A DNA stretch of 64,000 nt from Sphingomonas sp. NBWT7 (GTDB lineage: Bacteria > Pseudomonadota > Alphaproteobacteria > Sphingomonadales > Sphingomonadaceae): contig NZ_CP043639.1 in assembly GCF_014217605.1 (NCBI RefSeq), positions 62,001-126,000 of the forward strand, in the 5' to 3' direction. The notes below the pieces were generated by a model that was not told where the DNA came from, did not search any database, and saw only the letters and a program-made list of their open reading frames with translations. The position numbers and the translations under genes are program-made. Of the stretch, positions 9,484 to 18,889 are shown in pieces (within the stretch, counting starts at the first letter, position 1; every line of letters starts with the position of its first letter).

Positions 9484-11547
9484 ATGAGAATGCTCCTTTG
9501 CGCGAGCCTGATCGCGCTCGCCGCCGCCCCGCTTGCTGCCCAGACGACAGGCGTGACTCAACCACGCCCGGCCGGTCGCCCGCTCACGATCGAGGACGTG
9601 ACGATGCTGAGCCGCATCGGTGCGCCGACCGTCTCGAAGGACGGGCGCTGGATGGTGTGGGCACAGCGCGAGACCGACATCGACGCCGATCGCGGCCGCT
9701 ACGATCTGTGGCGCCTCGATCTGTCGCGCGCCGGCGCGGCCCCGCAGAAGCTGCTGGCGGACCCGCAGAAGGACGAGAACGATCCGCAGATCGTCGACGC
9801 GACGGTATACTTCACGATGGACGATGCGATCTGGTCGATCCCCGTCACGGGCGGTACGCCGCGCAAGCTGACGAGCTTCGTCGGCGGGTTCAACGGCTTC
9901 AAGGTCGCGCCGACGGGTGACCGGATCGTCGTGTGGGCGGATCGCCTGCCGGGCGCGCCGAGCCTCGAGCAGCCGATGGTCAAGAAGCGTGCCGATGCCG
10001 GCGTGGGTCGCACCTATGACAAGCTGTTCGTGCGCCACTGGGATACGTGGGCGGACGGCACGCGCCAGCAGCTCTTCGTCCTGCCGCTGACCGCGGCGGG
10101 CGCGCGGGGCAACGGCAAGGCAGTCGTCGGCGCACTTGTCGGCGATACGCCGTCCAAGCCGTTCGGCGGGGCGGAGGAAGTCGCGTGGAGCCCCGATGGC
10201 CGCACGCTCTACTTCGCGCTGCGCGAGGCGGGGCGGATCGAGCCGACCTCGACCAACCTCGATATCTTCGCAGTGCCGGCGGACGGCAGCGCTGCGCCGG
10301 TCAATCTGACCGATGCGAACGACGCGACCGACAATCTGCCGACCGTGTCGCCCGATGGTCGCAAGCTCGCCTATTTCGCGATGCGTCGACCGGGGTACGA
10401 GGCTGACCGCCAGGTGCTGACGGTGCGCGATCTCGCCACGGGGCAGGTCACCTCGCTGACCGAGCGCTGGGATCGCTCGGTTGGCTCGATCGCCTGGGCA
10501 CCTGATTCGCGTAGCCTCTACGTCACGGCCGACGATACCCAGGAAACACCGCTGTTCCGCGTCGATGCGGCCACCGGCGAGGTCACGCGGCTGACGCAGC
10601 AGGGGCATGTGTCGGCAGTGGCAGTGACGCCGGCTGGGCCAGTGGTGGCGATCGATTCGCTCACTGCCCCGGCCGATTTCTACCGCGTCGTGGGCACCGC
10701 CGCGCCGCAGCGGCTCACCAGCGTCAACGCCGCGAGGCTCGCCGGCATCGCGATGCCGATGGTCGAGCGGTTCAGTTTCACCGGGGCGAACAACGACACC
10801 GTCTGGGGCTATGCGGTGAAGCCCGCGAATAGCACCGGCAAGGTGCCGATCGCTTACATGGTCCACGGCGGGCCGCAGGGATCAAGCAACAACAGCTGGT
10901 CTTATCGCTGGAATCCGGCGGTGTTCGCGGGTGCCGGCTACGGCCTCGTCGCGGTCGATTTCCACGGCTCGACCGGCTACGGCCAGGCCTTCACCGACGC
11001 GATCCGCAACAATTGGGGCGGCTGGCCGCTGGAGGATCTCAAGAAGGGGCTCGCCGCCGCGACCAGCAAGTTCAGCTGGCTCGATGGCGACAAGGCCTGC
11101 GCGCTCGGCGCCTCCTACGGTGGCTATATGATGAACTGGATCGAGGGGCAGTGGCCCGATCGCTTCAAGTGCATCGTCCAGCACGACGGCGTGTTCGACG
11201 CCCGCGCCATGGCGTACGAGACCGAGGAATTGTGGTTCGACGAGTGGGAGCACGGCGGCAAGACCTATTACGAGGATCCGCAGGCGTTCGAGAAGTGGAA
11301 TCCGGTGAACCATGTCGCGAAATGGAAGACGCCGCAGCTCGTCATCACCAGCGAGAAGGACTTCCGCATCCCCTACACGCAGGGGCTGGCGGCGTTCACC
11401 GCGCTCCAGCGGCGCGAGATCCCGTCGCGGCTGCTGGTGTTTCCGAACGAGAACCACTGGGTGCTCAAGCCGAAGAACTCGCGGCAATGGTATCGTGAGG
11501 TGATCGGCTGGATGGACACGTGGACCGGGAAGGCGTCGGCCAACTGA
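9484..11547 (+). CDS. S9 family peptidase (prolyl oligopeptidase / dipeptidyl aminopeptidase type), exported
   Basis: A 687-residue serine peptidase. MRMLLCASLIALAAAPLAAQ is a signal peptide, so it acts in the periplasm. Residues ~40-410 form the beta-propeller with WSPDGRTLYFA- and VSPDGRKLAYFA-type blades that gate access to the active site. The alpha/beta hydrolase domain carries the nucleophile in CALGASYGGYMMNW, the Asp in SEKDFRIPYTQGLAAF and the His in NENHWVLKP. HGGPQGSSNNSWSYRWN provides the oxyanion-hole region. The family cleaves short peptides, often after Pro or Ala. It interrupts the popZ-valS neighbourhood seen in other alphaproteobacteria. ATG 9484 fits the signal peptide. Confidence 0.93.
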   Translation: MRMLLCASLIALAAAPLAAQTTGVTQPRPAGRPLTIEDVTMLSRIGAPTVSKDGRWMVWAQRETDIDADRGRYDLWRLDLSRAGAAPQKLLADPQKDENDPQIVDATVYFTMDDAIWSIPVTGGTPRKLTSFVGGFNGFKVAPTGDRIVVWADRLPGAPSLEQPMVKKRADAGVGRTYDKLFVRHWDTWADGTRQQLFVLPLTAAGARGNGKAVVGALVGDTPSKPFGGAEEVAWSPDGRTLYFALREAGRIEPTSTNLDIFAVPADGSAAPVNLTDANDATDNLPTVSPDGRKLAYFAMRRPGYEADRQVLTVRDLATGQVTSLTERWDRSVGSIAWAPDSRSLYVTADDTQETPLFRVDAATGEVTRLTQQGHVSAVAVTPAGPVVAIDSLTAPADFYRVVGTAAPQRLTSVNAARLAGIAMPMVERFSFTGANNDTVWGYAVKPANSTGKVPIAYMVHGGPQGSSNNSWSYRWNPAVFAGAGYGLVAVDFHGSTGYGQAFTDAIRNNWGGWPLEDLKKGLAAATSKFSWLDGDKACALGASYGGYMMNWIEGQWPDRFKCIVQHDGVFDARAMAYETEELWFDEWEHGGKTYYEDPQAFEKWNPVNHVAKWKTPQLVITSEKDFRIPYTQGLAAFTALQRREIPSRLLVFPNENHWVLKPKNSRQWYREVIGWMDTWTGKASAN

Positions 11548-11644
11548 GCCGCCCGTCTTCCGGGTCTCCGGACTGAGATCGCGCTGCTTTTCTACTGCGA
11601 TCGCATGGCAGCGCGGTTCGTGACGTTCGGGGCGGCGTGATGGT

Positions 11645-11676
11645 GGGGCGGGGACTTGGGTTCCCCCCACCGCCCC
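11645..11676 (+). promoter_or_regulatory. leader hairpin just upstream of valS
   Basis: GGGGCGG at 11645-11651 pairs with CCGCCCC at 11670-11676, with further G/C pairing inside. The stem ends 16 nt before the valS ATG. It could influence translation initiation; no T-box is expected in this lineage. Confidence 0.3.
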
Positions 11677-11692
11677 GCTATGGCCTCGCGGC

Positions 11693-14536
11693 ATGAGCGA
11701 GCTGCCCAAGACCTTCGACCCCGCCGCGATCGAATCCCGCTGGTACAGCCATTGGGAGGAAAACGGCCTGTTCCGTCCCGAGCGTCCCGGCGCTGAGCCG
11801 TGGACGATCGTCAATCCGCCGCCCAACGTCACCGGCTCGCTCCACATCGGCCACGCGCTCGACAACACGCTGCAGGACATCCTGACGCGTCACGCGCGGC
11901 TGAAGGGCAAGGACGCGCTTTGGGTCGTCGGCACCGATCACGCCGGCATCGCCACCCAAATGGTGGTCGAGCGGCAGATGGCGCTCCGCCAGCAGAAGCG
12001 CACCGACTTCACCCGTGACGAATTCGTCGCCAAGGTGTGGGAATGGAAGGCGGAGAGCGGCGGCCAGATCACCGGCCAGCTGCGCCGCCTGGGCTGCTCG
12101 ATGGACTGGGCCAACGAGCGGTTCACGATGGACGAGGGCTTCTCGAAGGCCGTGCTCAAGGTCTTCGTCGAGCTTCACCGCCAGGGCCTGCTCTATCGTG
12201 ACAAGCGGCTGGTGAACTGGGATCCGGGCCTCGGCACTGCGATCAGCGATCTCGAGGTCGAGACGCGCGAGGTGAAGGGCCAATTTTGGCGGCTGGGCTA
12301 CCCGTTGGAAGATGGCTCGGGTTTCATCGAGGTTGCGACGACGCGCCCCGAGACGATGCTCGCCGACATGGCGGTGGCGGTCCACCCGACGGACGAGCGC
12401 TACACTGCGCTGATCGGTAAGAACGTGCGCCTGCCGATCACTGGCCGCCTGATCCCGATCGTCGCCGACGAACACGCTGATCCCGAGTTGGGCAGCGGTG
12501 CGGTGAAGATCACCCCAGGGCACGACTTCAATGACTTCGAGGTGGGCAAGCGCGCAGGCATGAAGGCCGGCGAGATGCTCAACATGCTCGATGCCAAGGC
12601 GAACATCGTTCAGGTCGCCGACGGGCTGATCCCCGCCGAGCTGCTCGGGCTGTCAACCGCGGAGGCGCGCAAGGCAGTGGTTGCGCGATTGAAGGCCGAG
12701 GGCGTTCTCGTGCCTTATGTCGACAAGGACGGCGCGGAGCACGATGCCGAGCCGCGCACGATCCAGACGCCGTTCGGCGATCGCTCCGGCGTCGTCATCG
12801 AGCCGTGGCTGACGGACCAATGGTATGTCGACGCCAAGACGCTGGCGCAGCCCGCGATCGAGGCGGTGAAGTCCGGCGCGATCCGCCTCGTCCCCAAGAC
12901 GTGGGAGAAGACCTACTTCAACTGGATGGAGAACATCCAACCGTGGTGCGTCTCGCGTCAGCTGTGGTGGGGCCATCATATCCCGGCGTGGTTTGGGCCC
13001 TCCAAGAGCGACCTTGGCCTAGAGGTTGTGCATACCGAAGCGCAGGGTCTCAGCCGCCCTAGCTTTGTTGGTATGAGCTTCGAGGAGGTTAGAGCAGAGG
13101 CTGCTAAGTACTACGGCGTCCAGCCGGAGCGGATCGTCGAAGCAGCGGATTCGCAGCAGGCGGCGGGATTTGCGCCCGGTTCGGAAGTTCCGGAGCACGT
13201 TCTGGCCGAAGGAATACCATCAATCGGTCCGATCTCGTTGTGGCGCGATCCCGACGTGCTCGACACCTGGTTCTCCTCCGCGCTCTGGCCCTTCGCCACG
13301 ATGGGCTGGCCGGAGAATAGCGATCCCACGCTCGGCGGGCGCTATCCCAACGACGTGCTGATCTCGGGCTTCGACATCCTGTTCTTCTGGGATGCGCGCA
13401 TGATGATGCAGGGCATGCACTTCATGAAGGATGTGCCCTTCAAGACGCTCTACCTGCATGGCCTGGTCCGCGCGGCGGACGGCGCTAAGATGTCCAAGTC
13501 CAAGGGCAATACGGTCGATCCGCTCGGCCTGATCGACAAGTACGGCGCAGACGCACTGCGCTTCTTCATGGCGGCGATGGAAAGCCAGGGCCGCGACATC
13601 AAGATGGATGAGAAGCGGGTCGAGGGCTATCGCAACTTCGCGACCAAGCTGTGGAATGCAAGTCGCTTCTGCCAGGCGAACGGCATCGGCGGATCGACCA
13701 CGCTGGAGCCGCCGGCGGCAACCTCCGCGGTCAACAAATGGATCGTCGGCGAGGCGATCAAGGCGATCCAGTCGGTCGACCTCGCGCTCGGCGAATATCG
13801 CTTCGATGCCGCGGCGAACGCCATCTACCAGTTCGTGTGGAGCCAGTTCTGCGACTGGTATCTCGAACTCATCAAGCCTGTCCTGAGCAAAGCCGAAGGA
13901 GGTTCGATCGACGAGGAGACGAAGGCGGTCGCCGGCTGGGTGCTCGACCAGATCCTGATCGTGCTCCACCCCTTCATGCCGTTCATCACCGAGGAGCTGT
14001 GGCACGCGCTCAGCGACCGCGATCATGACCTGATCGTCGCGCACTGGCCGATGGCCGATGCGCGCGCGATCGATCCGGCGGCGGCGCAGGAGATCGACTG
14101 GCTGATCCGTCTCGTCAGTGAAGTCCGCTCCAGCCGCACCGAGCTGAACGTGCCGCCGGGCGCGCGACTTCCCTATGCGGTGACGGATGCGAACGCCGAG
14201 ACGCAGGCGCGCCTCGATCGCAACGCCGCAACGATCGCGCGCCTTGCGCGGGTTAATCCGGGCGAAGTCGCAGGCGGGACGGCGCAGGTGGTGGTGGAGG
14301 AAGCCACGTTCCGCCTCGCGCTGGGCGACGTGATCGATCTCGCCGCCGAACGCGCGCGCCTCGCCAAGGCGATCGCCGCGGCGGAGAAGGAGCGCGACGG
14401 GCTCGCCGGCCGGCTCGGCAATGCGAGCTTCGTCGAGCGCGCGAAGCCCGAGGCGGTCGAGAAGGCGCGTGCCGATCACGCCGAGAAGGCAGCGGAGGCT
14501 GAGCGGTTGGCGGCGGCGCTTTCCCGCCTGGGGTAA
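11693..14536 (+). CDS. valS: valyl-tRNA synthetase
   Basis: A 947-residue class I synthetase that charges tRNA-Val. The HIGH motif is in [17 protein letters not shown], the editing domain lies around residues 190-340, and KMSKS is in [20 protein letters not shown]. The C-terminal tail is the ValRS coiled coil ([20 protein letters not shown] and onward) that contacts tRNA. Two oddities are present. Between IPAWFGP and [13 protein letters not shown] there are ~80 codons (13001-13240) where about 25-30 are normal. They are rich in codons rare elsewhere here (CTA, AGA, ATA, CCA, TCA). At 13877-13900 an in-frame copy of a dispersed repeat encodes PVLSKAEG. All catalytic motifs are intact, so the enzyme is probably functional. 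Confidence 0.97.
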   Translation: MSELPKTFDPAAIESRWYSHWEENGLFRPERPGAEPWTIVNPPPNVTGSLHIGHALDNTLQDILTRHARLKGKDALWVVGTDHAGIATQMVVERQMALRQQKRTDFTRDEFVAKVWEWKAESGGQITGQLRRLGCSMDWANERFTMDEGFSKAVLKVFVELHRQGLLYRDKRLVNWDPGLGTAISDLEVETREVKGQFWRLGYPLEDGSGFIEVATTRPETMLADMAVAVHPTDERYTALIGKNVRLPITGRLIPIVADEHADPELGSGAVKITPGHDFNDFEVGKRAGMKAGEMLNMLDAKANIVQVADGLIPAELLGLSTAEARKAVVARLKAEGVLVPYVDKDGAEHDAEPRTIQTPFGDRSGVVIEPWLTDQWYVDAKTLAQPAIEAVKSGAIRLVPKTWEKTYFNWMENIQPWCVSRQLWWGHHIPAWFGPSKSDLGLEVVHTEAQGLSRPSFVGMSFEEVRAEAAKYYGVQPERIVEAADSQQAAGFAPGSEVPEHVLAEGIPSIGPISLWRDPDVLDTWFSSALWPFATMGWPENSDPTLGGRYPNDVLISGFDILFFWDARMMMQGMHFMKDVPFKTLYLHGLVRAADGAKMSKSKGNTVDPLGLIDKYGADALRFFMAAMESQGRDIKMDEKRVEGYRNFATKLWNASRFCQANGIGGSTTLEPPAATSAVNKWIVGEAIKAIQSVDLALGEYRFDAAANAIYQFVWSQFCDWYLELIKPVLSKAEGGSIDEETKAVAGWVLDQILIVLHPFMPFITEELWHALSDRDHDLIVAHWPMADARAIDPAAAQEIDWLIRLVSEVRSSRTELNVPPGARLPYAVTDANAETQARLDRNAATIARLARVNPGEVAGGTAQVVVEEATFRLALGDVIDLAAERARLAKAIAAAEKERDGLAGRLGNASFVERAKPEAVEKARADHAEKAAEAERLAAALSRLG
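13877..13900 (+). repeat. dispersed CCTGAGC...CGAAGGA repeat inside valS
   Basis: CCTGTCCTGAGCAAAGCCGAAGGA matches the common sphingomonad repeat core TCCTGAGCnnnGTCGAAGGA, with one change. It is in frame and encodes PVLSKAEG; another frame reads CPEQSR, a signature often seen when this repeat is translated. I saw no second copy in the window. Confidence 0.55.
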
Positions 14537-14909
14537 GCTCGCGGACGTCGTTCCTGCCGAATGCACGACGCCGGTGGGCGAGCAGCGCTGTCGTGCCTCG
14601 CGCGCGCGGTGGCGCATTGCCGGGCGTTGCCCCGGTCCAGCGTCGACTAGATCGGTATCGGCCGTACAACGCTGCGGGCGCCCGGCCGGTCGGTAGCCGA
14701 TCCGCGTAGGCCGCGCGGCCTTGGTGTCGCCCTCGACACCACAGCGGCTCGACGCAACCGCGCGCCTGAAGCTGTGGCACGAGCTCTCGGGGCTACGCCG
14801 GCGTTCCTGCCTGCCGCCGCGATCCAGTTGCGGCTTGTCGTGCCCGCGCACGTGCCGCAAGGTGGATCGTGACCGGAACAATGCCGGCGCCGGGGATTAG
14901 GGGAGCGTG
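14537..14909. other. intergenic region, no gene seen
   Basis: This 373-nt gap lies between valS and the MATE gene. It has the general base composition of the chromosome, with no conserved frame, no tRNA and no strong terminator with a U-tract that I can identify. It presumably holds the valS terminator and the MATE promoter. Confidence 0.5.
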
Positions 14910-16367
14910 ATGGAAGAACCGGTCCCCCAGTTGCGCCCCGGCCAGCGCGATCTCACCACCGGGCCGATCGGATCGGCGCTGCTGATGTTCGCGCTGCCGA
15001 CACTCGCCTCGAACGTGCTGCAATCGGCGAACGGATCGATCAATGCGATCTGGGTCGGGCGCTTTCTGGGCGAAGGGGCGCTGGCGGCCACCTCGAACGC
15101 CAACATCATCATGTTTCTGATGTTCGGCGCGGTGTTCGGCTTCGGCATGGCGGCGACGATCATCGTCGGGCAGAGCTGGGGACGGCGCGACATCGAGGCG
15201 GCGCGGCGTGCGTTCGGTTCGGCGATCGGCCTCGTGCTTGCGGGATCGGTGATCGTCGGGGCGCTTGGCTGGGTATTCGCGCCGCAGATCCTCACCGCGC
15301 TCGCCACCCCGGCCGATGCCTTTACCCCAGCACTCGATTACCTCCGCGTCATCTTTCTCGCGTTGCCGGCCTCGATGCTGCTGGTGCTGATGTTCATGGG
15401 GCTGCGCGGCACGGGTGATTCGGTGACGCCCTTGTGGTTTATGGGGCTCGCCGTGGTGATCGATGCGGGGATGAACCCGCTGCTGATCGCCGGCATGGGG
15501 CCGTTTCCGCGGATGGGCATCGCGGGCTCTGCCACCGCGACGCTGATCGCCAACATCGTCGCGCTCGGCGCGCTGGTCGGCTGGATTGCGTGGCGCGATC
15601 TGCCCCTGCGGCTGAAGGGGGCGGAGATCCGCTACATCCTGCCTGAACGCACGCTGGTGCGCACGATCGTCGGCAAGGGGCTGCCGATCGGTGCGCAGAT
15701 GCTGGTGCTGTCGACCAGCGCGCTGGCGATGGTGGGCCTCGTCAACCGCAACGGCATCGATACCGTCGCCGCCTACGGCATCGTCCAGCAATTGTGGGGT
15801 TATGTGCAGATGCCGGCGATGGCGATCGGCGCGGCGGTATCGGCGATGGCGGCGCAGAATATCGGCGCGGGGCGGTGGGATCGCGTCGCGCGGATCACGC
15901 GATCCGGCCTTTTCTACAACATCGGGCTGACCGGCGTGACGGTCGCGCTGGTGCTGTTCTTCGATACGACGATCATCGGGCTGTTCATCCCCGGCGGCAG
16001 CCCGGCGCTGCCGATCGCGCAGCATATCAATCTGCTCGCCACCTGGGGGTTCATCATGTTCGGCGGCACGATGGTGCTGTTCGGCGTCGTGCGCGCGAAC
16101 GGCGCGGTGTGGGGCCCGCTCGCGATCCTGACGATCGCGATGTTCCCGGTGCGGCTCGGCGTTGCGTTCGCGCTTCAGCCGCTGCTCGGGCCTGATGCGC
16201 TGTGGTGGAGCTTCCCGATCGGATCGGCGGCGAACGTCGCGCTCGCCGCGCTATATTATCGCTACGGCGGCTGGCGCGAAGGCGGGCTGCTGGTGCCGGA
16301 GGACCATTGCGAGGAACGCAGCCACGCCGATATCGAGCCGGCCGGCCAGTTGAAGCCGGTGAGCTAG
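14910..16367 (+). CDS. MATE family efflux transporter
   Basis: A 485-residue inner-membrane protein with about 12 hydrophobic segments in two homologous halves, typical of MATE exporters that extrude drugs or metabolites using Na+ or H+. Family signatures include ALPTLASNVLQSANGSINAI in the first helix, GAVFGFGMAATIIVGQSWG, LPASMLLVLMFMGLRGTGDS and, in the second half, GIVQQLWGYVQMPAMAIGAA. The hydrophilic N- and C-termini are short. GTG at 14907 directly precedes ATG 14910, and GGGAG lies upstream. The stop is shared (CTAG) with the convergent lipid kinase gene. The substrate cannot be predicted; homologues in this lineage are usually annotated only at family level. Confidence 0.93.
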   Translation: MEEPVPQLRPGQRDLTTGPIGSALLMFALPTLASNVLQSANGSINAIWVGRFLGEGALAATSNANIIMFLMFGAVFGFGMAATIIVGQSWGRRDIEAARRAFGSAIGLVLAGSVIVGALGWVFAPQILTALATPADAFTPALDYLRVIFLALPASMLLVLMFMGLRGTGDSVTPLWFMGLAVVIDAGMNPLLIAGMGPFPRMGIAGSATATLIANIVALGALVGWIAWRDLPLRLKGAEIRYILPERTLVRTIVGKGLPIGAQMLVLSTSALAMVGLVNRNGIDTVAAYGIVQQLWGYVQMPAMAIGAAVSAMAAQNIGAGRWDRVARITRSGLFYNIGLTGVTVALVLFFDTTIIGLFIPGGSPALPIAQHINLLATWGFIMFGGTMVLFGVVRANGAVWGPLAILTIAMFPVRLGVAFALQPLLGPDALWWSFPIGSAANVALAALYYRYGGWREGGLLVPEDHCEERSHADIEPAGQLKPVS

Positions 16368-17257
16368 GCGGCTTCGGCGGGCGCGGGGACCATCACGCGG
16401 ATCACCCCGGCGGCGATCTTCGCGCGGATCGGGGTATGCGCCAGCACCTCGCCGTCGATCGATATCGGCAAGCTCGGCCGCGTGTCGACCTTCAAGTCGC
16501 AGCCGGTGAACGTCACCGTATCCTGGTGCCGCGACTCCATCCCGAAGAAGCTCGCGAACCAGTTCTTGAACAAGGTGCGCTTGTAGCGTGCAGTGACCGC
16601 CTGGACGACGATCTTGCCCGAATCGACGTGCGCCTCGTCCACCAGCCAGGTGCCGCCGTGATACGGCCCGTTCGAGATGCGCACCTCGACCACGCGCATG
16701 CGCTGCTCGCCCGTCCCATCGTCGACGGTTAGCATGAAGGGGCGGAACTTGGCGAACTGTAGACCCGCCCAGCCGAGATAGCCGACGCGTCCCAGAACCT
16801 TCTTCAGATTGTGCGGCACCGTCTCGGCGATTTGCGGCGAAAGGCCCATCGCCGCGCAATTGGCAAAGTAGTCGTCGTCGATCATGCCCAGATCGATGCG
16901 TCGCGGCACGCCGGTGCGGAAGACGTCGATCGCCCCGTCGATGCCGAGCGGCAGGCCTAGCGTGCGCGCGAAGCTGTTGGCGGTGCCGAGCGGGAGGACG
17001 CCGAGGATCACGTCGTGCCCGACGAGCAGATCGACCAGCCCGCTGATCGTCCCGTCGCCGCCGCCGAGGATAACGAGATCGGGCTTCTTCTCCAGCGCAC
17101 GGCGCACCGTGCGTTCGAGATGCTCGGGGTTCTTCACCGCGTGTGCGTCGACCGGAAAGGGCAGGTCGCGCATGCGGGCGCAAGCACGCTTGAAAAGCTT
17201 TTGCCCTTTGCGAGACTTGGCGTTGACGATCAGCGCGGCGGACTTGATCTCATTCAT
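16364..17257 (-). CDS. diacylglycerol kinase family lipid kinase
   Basis: A 297-residue protein of the DAGK/sphingosine kinase catalytic family. LILGGGDGT-type nucleotide binding appears as VILGGGDGTISGLVDLL, followed by the second signature VLPLGTANSFARTLGLP. A C-terminal beta-sandwich contains NGPYHGGTWLVDEAHVDSGK and SISIDGE-like segments (PISIDGEVLAHTP). The likely reaction is ATP-dependent phosphorylation of a lipid alcohol, such as diacylglycerol or a sphingoid base; the latter is of interest because sphingomonads make glycosphingolipids, but the substrate is not shown. ATG 17257 starts just before the conserved AALIVNAKS strand; longer N-termini overlap the divergent hemB region. Confidence 0.88.
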   Translation of the reverse strand: MNEIKSAALIVNAKSRKGQKLFKRACARMRDLPFPVDAHAVKNPEHLERTVRRALEKKPDLVILGGGDGTISGLVDLLVGHDVILGVLPLGTANSFARTLGLPLGIDGAIDVFRTGVPRRIDLGMIDDDYFANCAAMGLSPQIAETVPHNLKKVLGRVGYLGWAGLQFAKFRPFMLTVDDGTGEQRMRVVEVRISNGPYHGGTWLVDEAHVDSGKIVVQAVTARYKRTLFKNWFASFFGMESRHQDTVTFTGCDLKVDTRPSLPISIDGEVLAHTPIRAKIAAGVIRVMVPAPAEAA

Positions 17258-17333
17258 GCCCGCCAAACGCGCGAGCGGCAGTTTCGCCCCCGTAACGCTT
17301 GCGATGGCGAACGCTGCGGCGCAAGGCGGACGC

Positions 17334-18326
17334 ATGCACGCCCCGTTCCCCGCGCTACGCCTGCGCCGCACCCGGTCCGCCGCGTGGAGCCGCCGCCTCC
17401 ACCGCGAAACGACGCTGACCCCGGCGGATTTCATCTGGCCGCTGTTCATCGCAGAGGGCGAGGGCGTGGAAGAGCCGATCGCCAGCCTGCCCGGCGTGTC
17501 GCGCTGGTCGGTCGACGGCATCGTCGCTCGTGCGCGCGAAGCGCGGGCGCTGGGCATTCCGTGCCTCGCCTTCTTCCCCAACACGCCGGCCCATCTGCGT
17601 AGCGAGGACGGGCGCGAGGCGCTCAATCCCGACAATCTGATGTGCCGCGCGATCCGCGCGGTGAAGGATGCGGTACCCGATATCGGCATCCTCACCGACG
17701 TCGCGCTCGATCCCTATACCGCGCACGGACACGACGGGTTGGTCGACACGGCGGGCTATGTCGTCAACGACGCGACGGTCGAGATCCTCGTCGGCCAGTC
17801 GCTCAACCAGGCGGCGGCAGGGGCGGACATCATCGCGCCGTCGGACATGATGGACGGACGCGTCGGCACGATCCGCGCGGCGCTGGAGGCGGAGGGCCAC
17901 GCCAACGTCCAGATCATGGCCTATGCCGCAAAATACGCCAGCGCCTTCTACGGCCCGTTCCGCGACGCGGTCGGCAGTCGCGGGCTGTTGAAAGGCGACA
18001 AGGCGACGTACCAGATGGATCACGGCAACGCCGAGGAAGCGCTGCGCGAGGTCGCGCTCGACCTCGCCGAGGGGGCCGACAGCGTGATGGTGAAGCCGGG
18101 GCTGCCGTATCTTGATATCGTCGCGCGGGTGAAGCAGCGTTTCGAGGTGCCCGTCTTTGCCTATCAGGTGTCGGGCGAATATGCGATGATCGAAGCGGCC
18201 GTCGCCGCCGGCGCCGCGGATCGCGACGCGATCGTGCTCGAGACGCTGACGGCGTTCAAGCGTGCAGGTTGCTCGGGCGTGCTGACGTATCACGCGGTTC
18301 ATGCCGCGCGTCTGCTCGGAGCGTGA
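17334..18326 (+). CDS. hemB: porphobilinogen synthase (delta-aminolevulinic acid dehydratase)
   Basis: A 330-residue cytosolic enzyme that condenses two 5-aminolevulinate molecules to porphobilinogen in haem and corrin synthesis. The two active-site lysines lie in MAYAAKYASAFYGPF and VMVKPGLPYLDIV. The metal loop reads DVALDPYTAHGHDGL. It lacks the three-Cys zinc site (CLCEYTSHGHCG in Zn enzymes) and has Asp instead, so this is the Mg2+/K+-type found in Pseudomonas and many alphaproteobacteria. RLRRTR near the N-terminus is usual. ATG 17334 gives the standard N-terminus. The gene is divergent from the lipid kinase (76 nt apart) and overlaps the next gene at GTGA. Confidence 0.97.
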   Translation: MHAPFPALRLRRTRSAAWSRRLHRETTLTPADFIWPLFIAEGEGVEEPIASLPGVSRWSVDGIVARAREARALGIPCLAFFPNTPAHLRSEDGREALNPDNLMCRAIRAVKDAVPDIGILTDVALDPYTAHGHDGLVDTAGYVVNDATVEILVGQSLNQAAAGADIIAPSDMMDGRVGTIRAALEAEGHANVQIMAYAAKYASAFYGPFRDAVGSRGLLKGDKATYQMDHGNAEEALREVALDLAEGADSVMVKPGLPYLDIVARVKQRFEVPVFAYQVSGEYAMIEAAVAAGAADRDAIVLETLTAFKRAGCSGVLTYHAVHAARLLGA

Positions 18327-18889
18327 GCGGGGCGCGGCTCCGCACGATATCGCCGTTCGACGATGCCCCGATCGTGACGGAGCGGCTAATTCTTCGCGTG
18401 CCGCAATCGCGTGATCGCGCCGCGGTGCACGCGATGTGGGCCGACCCGCGGGTGATGGCGGACCTAGGCCCGGTAAAGTCGGCGGCCGAGAGCGACGCCG
18501 CGCTGGCCCGCCATGCCGCCTACGCGCCGCTTGGCTTCCGCGTGATCGAACTGCGCGATGGCGGCGCGGCGATCGGCTTCTGCGGGCTCAAGCCCGGTGC
18601 GTCCGACACGCCGATCGCCGGCATGATCGAGATCGGCTGGATGCTCGCGACGGATTATTGGGGGCAGGGCTATGCCCGCGAGGCCGCCGACGCGACGCTC
18701 GACTGGGGCTGGGCCGTGCGCGACGCCGCGGCGATCGTCGCGATCACGGCGGAGCGCAACGTCAAGAGTCGCGGGTTGATGGAGCGGCTGGGCATGCGGC
18801 ACGATCTGGCGATGACGTTCGATCATCCGCTGTTCGCGCTCGACGATCCGCGCCGGCGCACCGTCACCTATCGGATCGATCGCCCGTGA
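18323..18889 (+). CDS. GNAT family N-acetyltransferase (RimJ/RimL type), first of two
   Basis: A 188-residue acetyl-CoA-dependent acyltransferase. The fold is visible as TERLILRVPQSRDRAAVHAM at the N-terminus, GFCGLKPG, IEIGWMLATDYWGQGYAREA (the acetyl-CoA pyrophosphate loop), and ITAERNVKSRGLMERLGM at the C-terminus. RimJ/RimL-like members modify N-termini of ribosomal proteins or small amines; here the substrate is unknown. It starts with GTG overlapping the hemB stop (GTGA) and ends overlapping the next acetyltransferase in the same way, so hemB and three following genes form a tightly coupled operon. It is about one-third similar to its downstream neighbour, suggesting tandem duplication. 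Confidence 0.88.
   Translation: MSGARLRTISPFDDAPIVTERLILRVPQSRDRAAVHAMWADPRVMADLGPVKSAAESDAALARHAAYAPLGFRVIELRDGGAAIGFCGLKPGASDTPIAGMIEIGWMLATDYWGQGYAREAADATLDWGWAVRDAAAIVAITAERNVKSRGLMERLGMRHDLAMTFDHPLFALDDPRRRTVTYRIDRP

Noticed and set aside
9028..10866. 612-codon frame antisense to the S9 peptidase and popZ
   Set aside because: Shadow frame with Arg/His-rich, domain-free translation.
16364..16367. CTAG shared stop of the MATE and lipid kinase genes (also at 52856-52859)
   Set aside because: Convergent genes sharing a CTAG end are common in compact genomes; not evidence of a special link.
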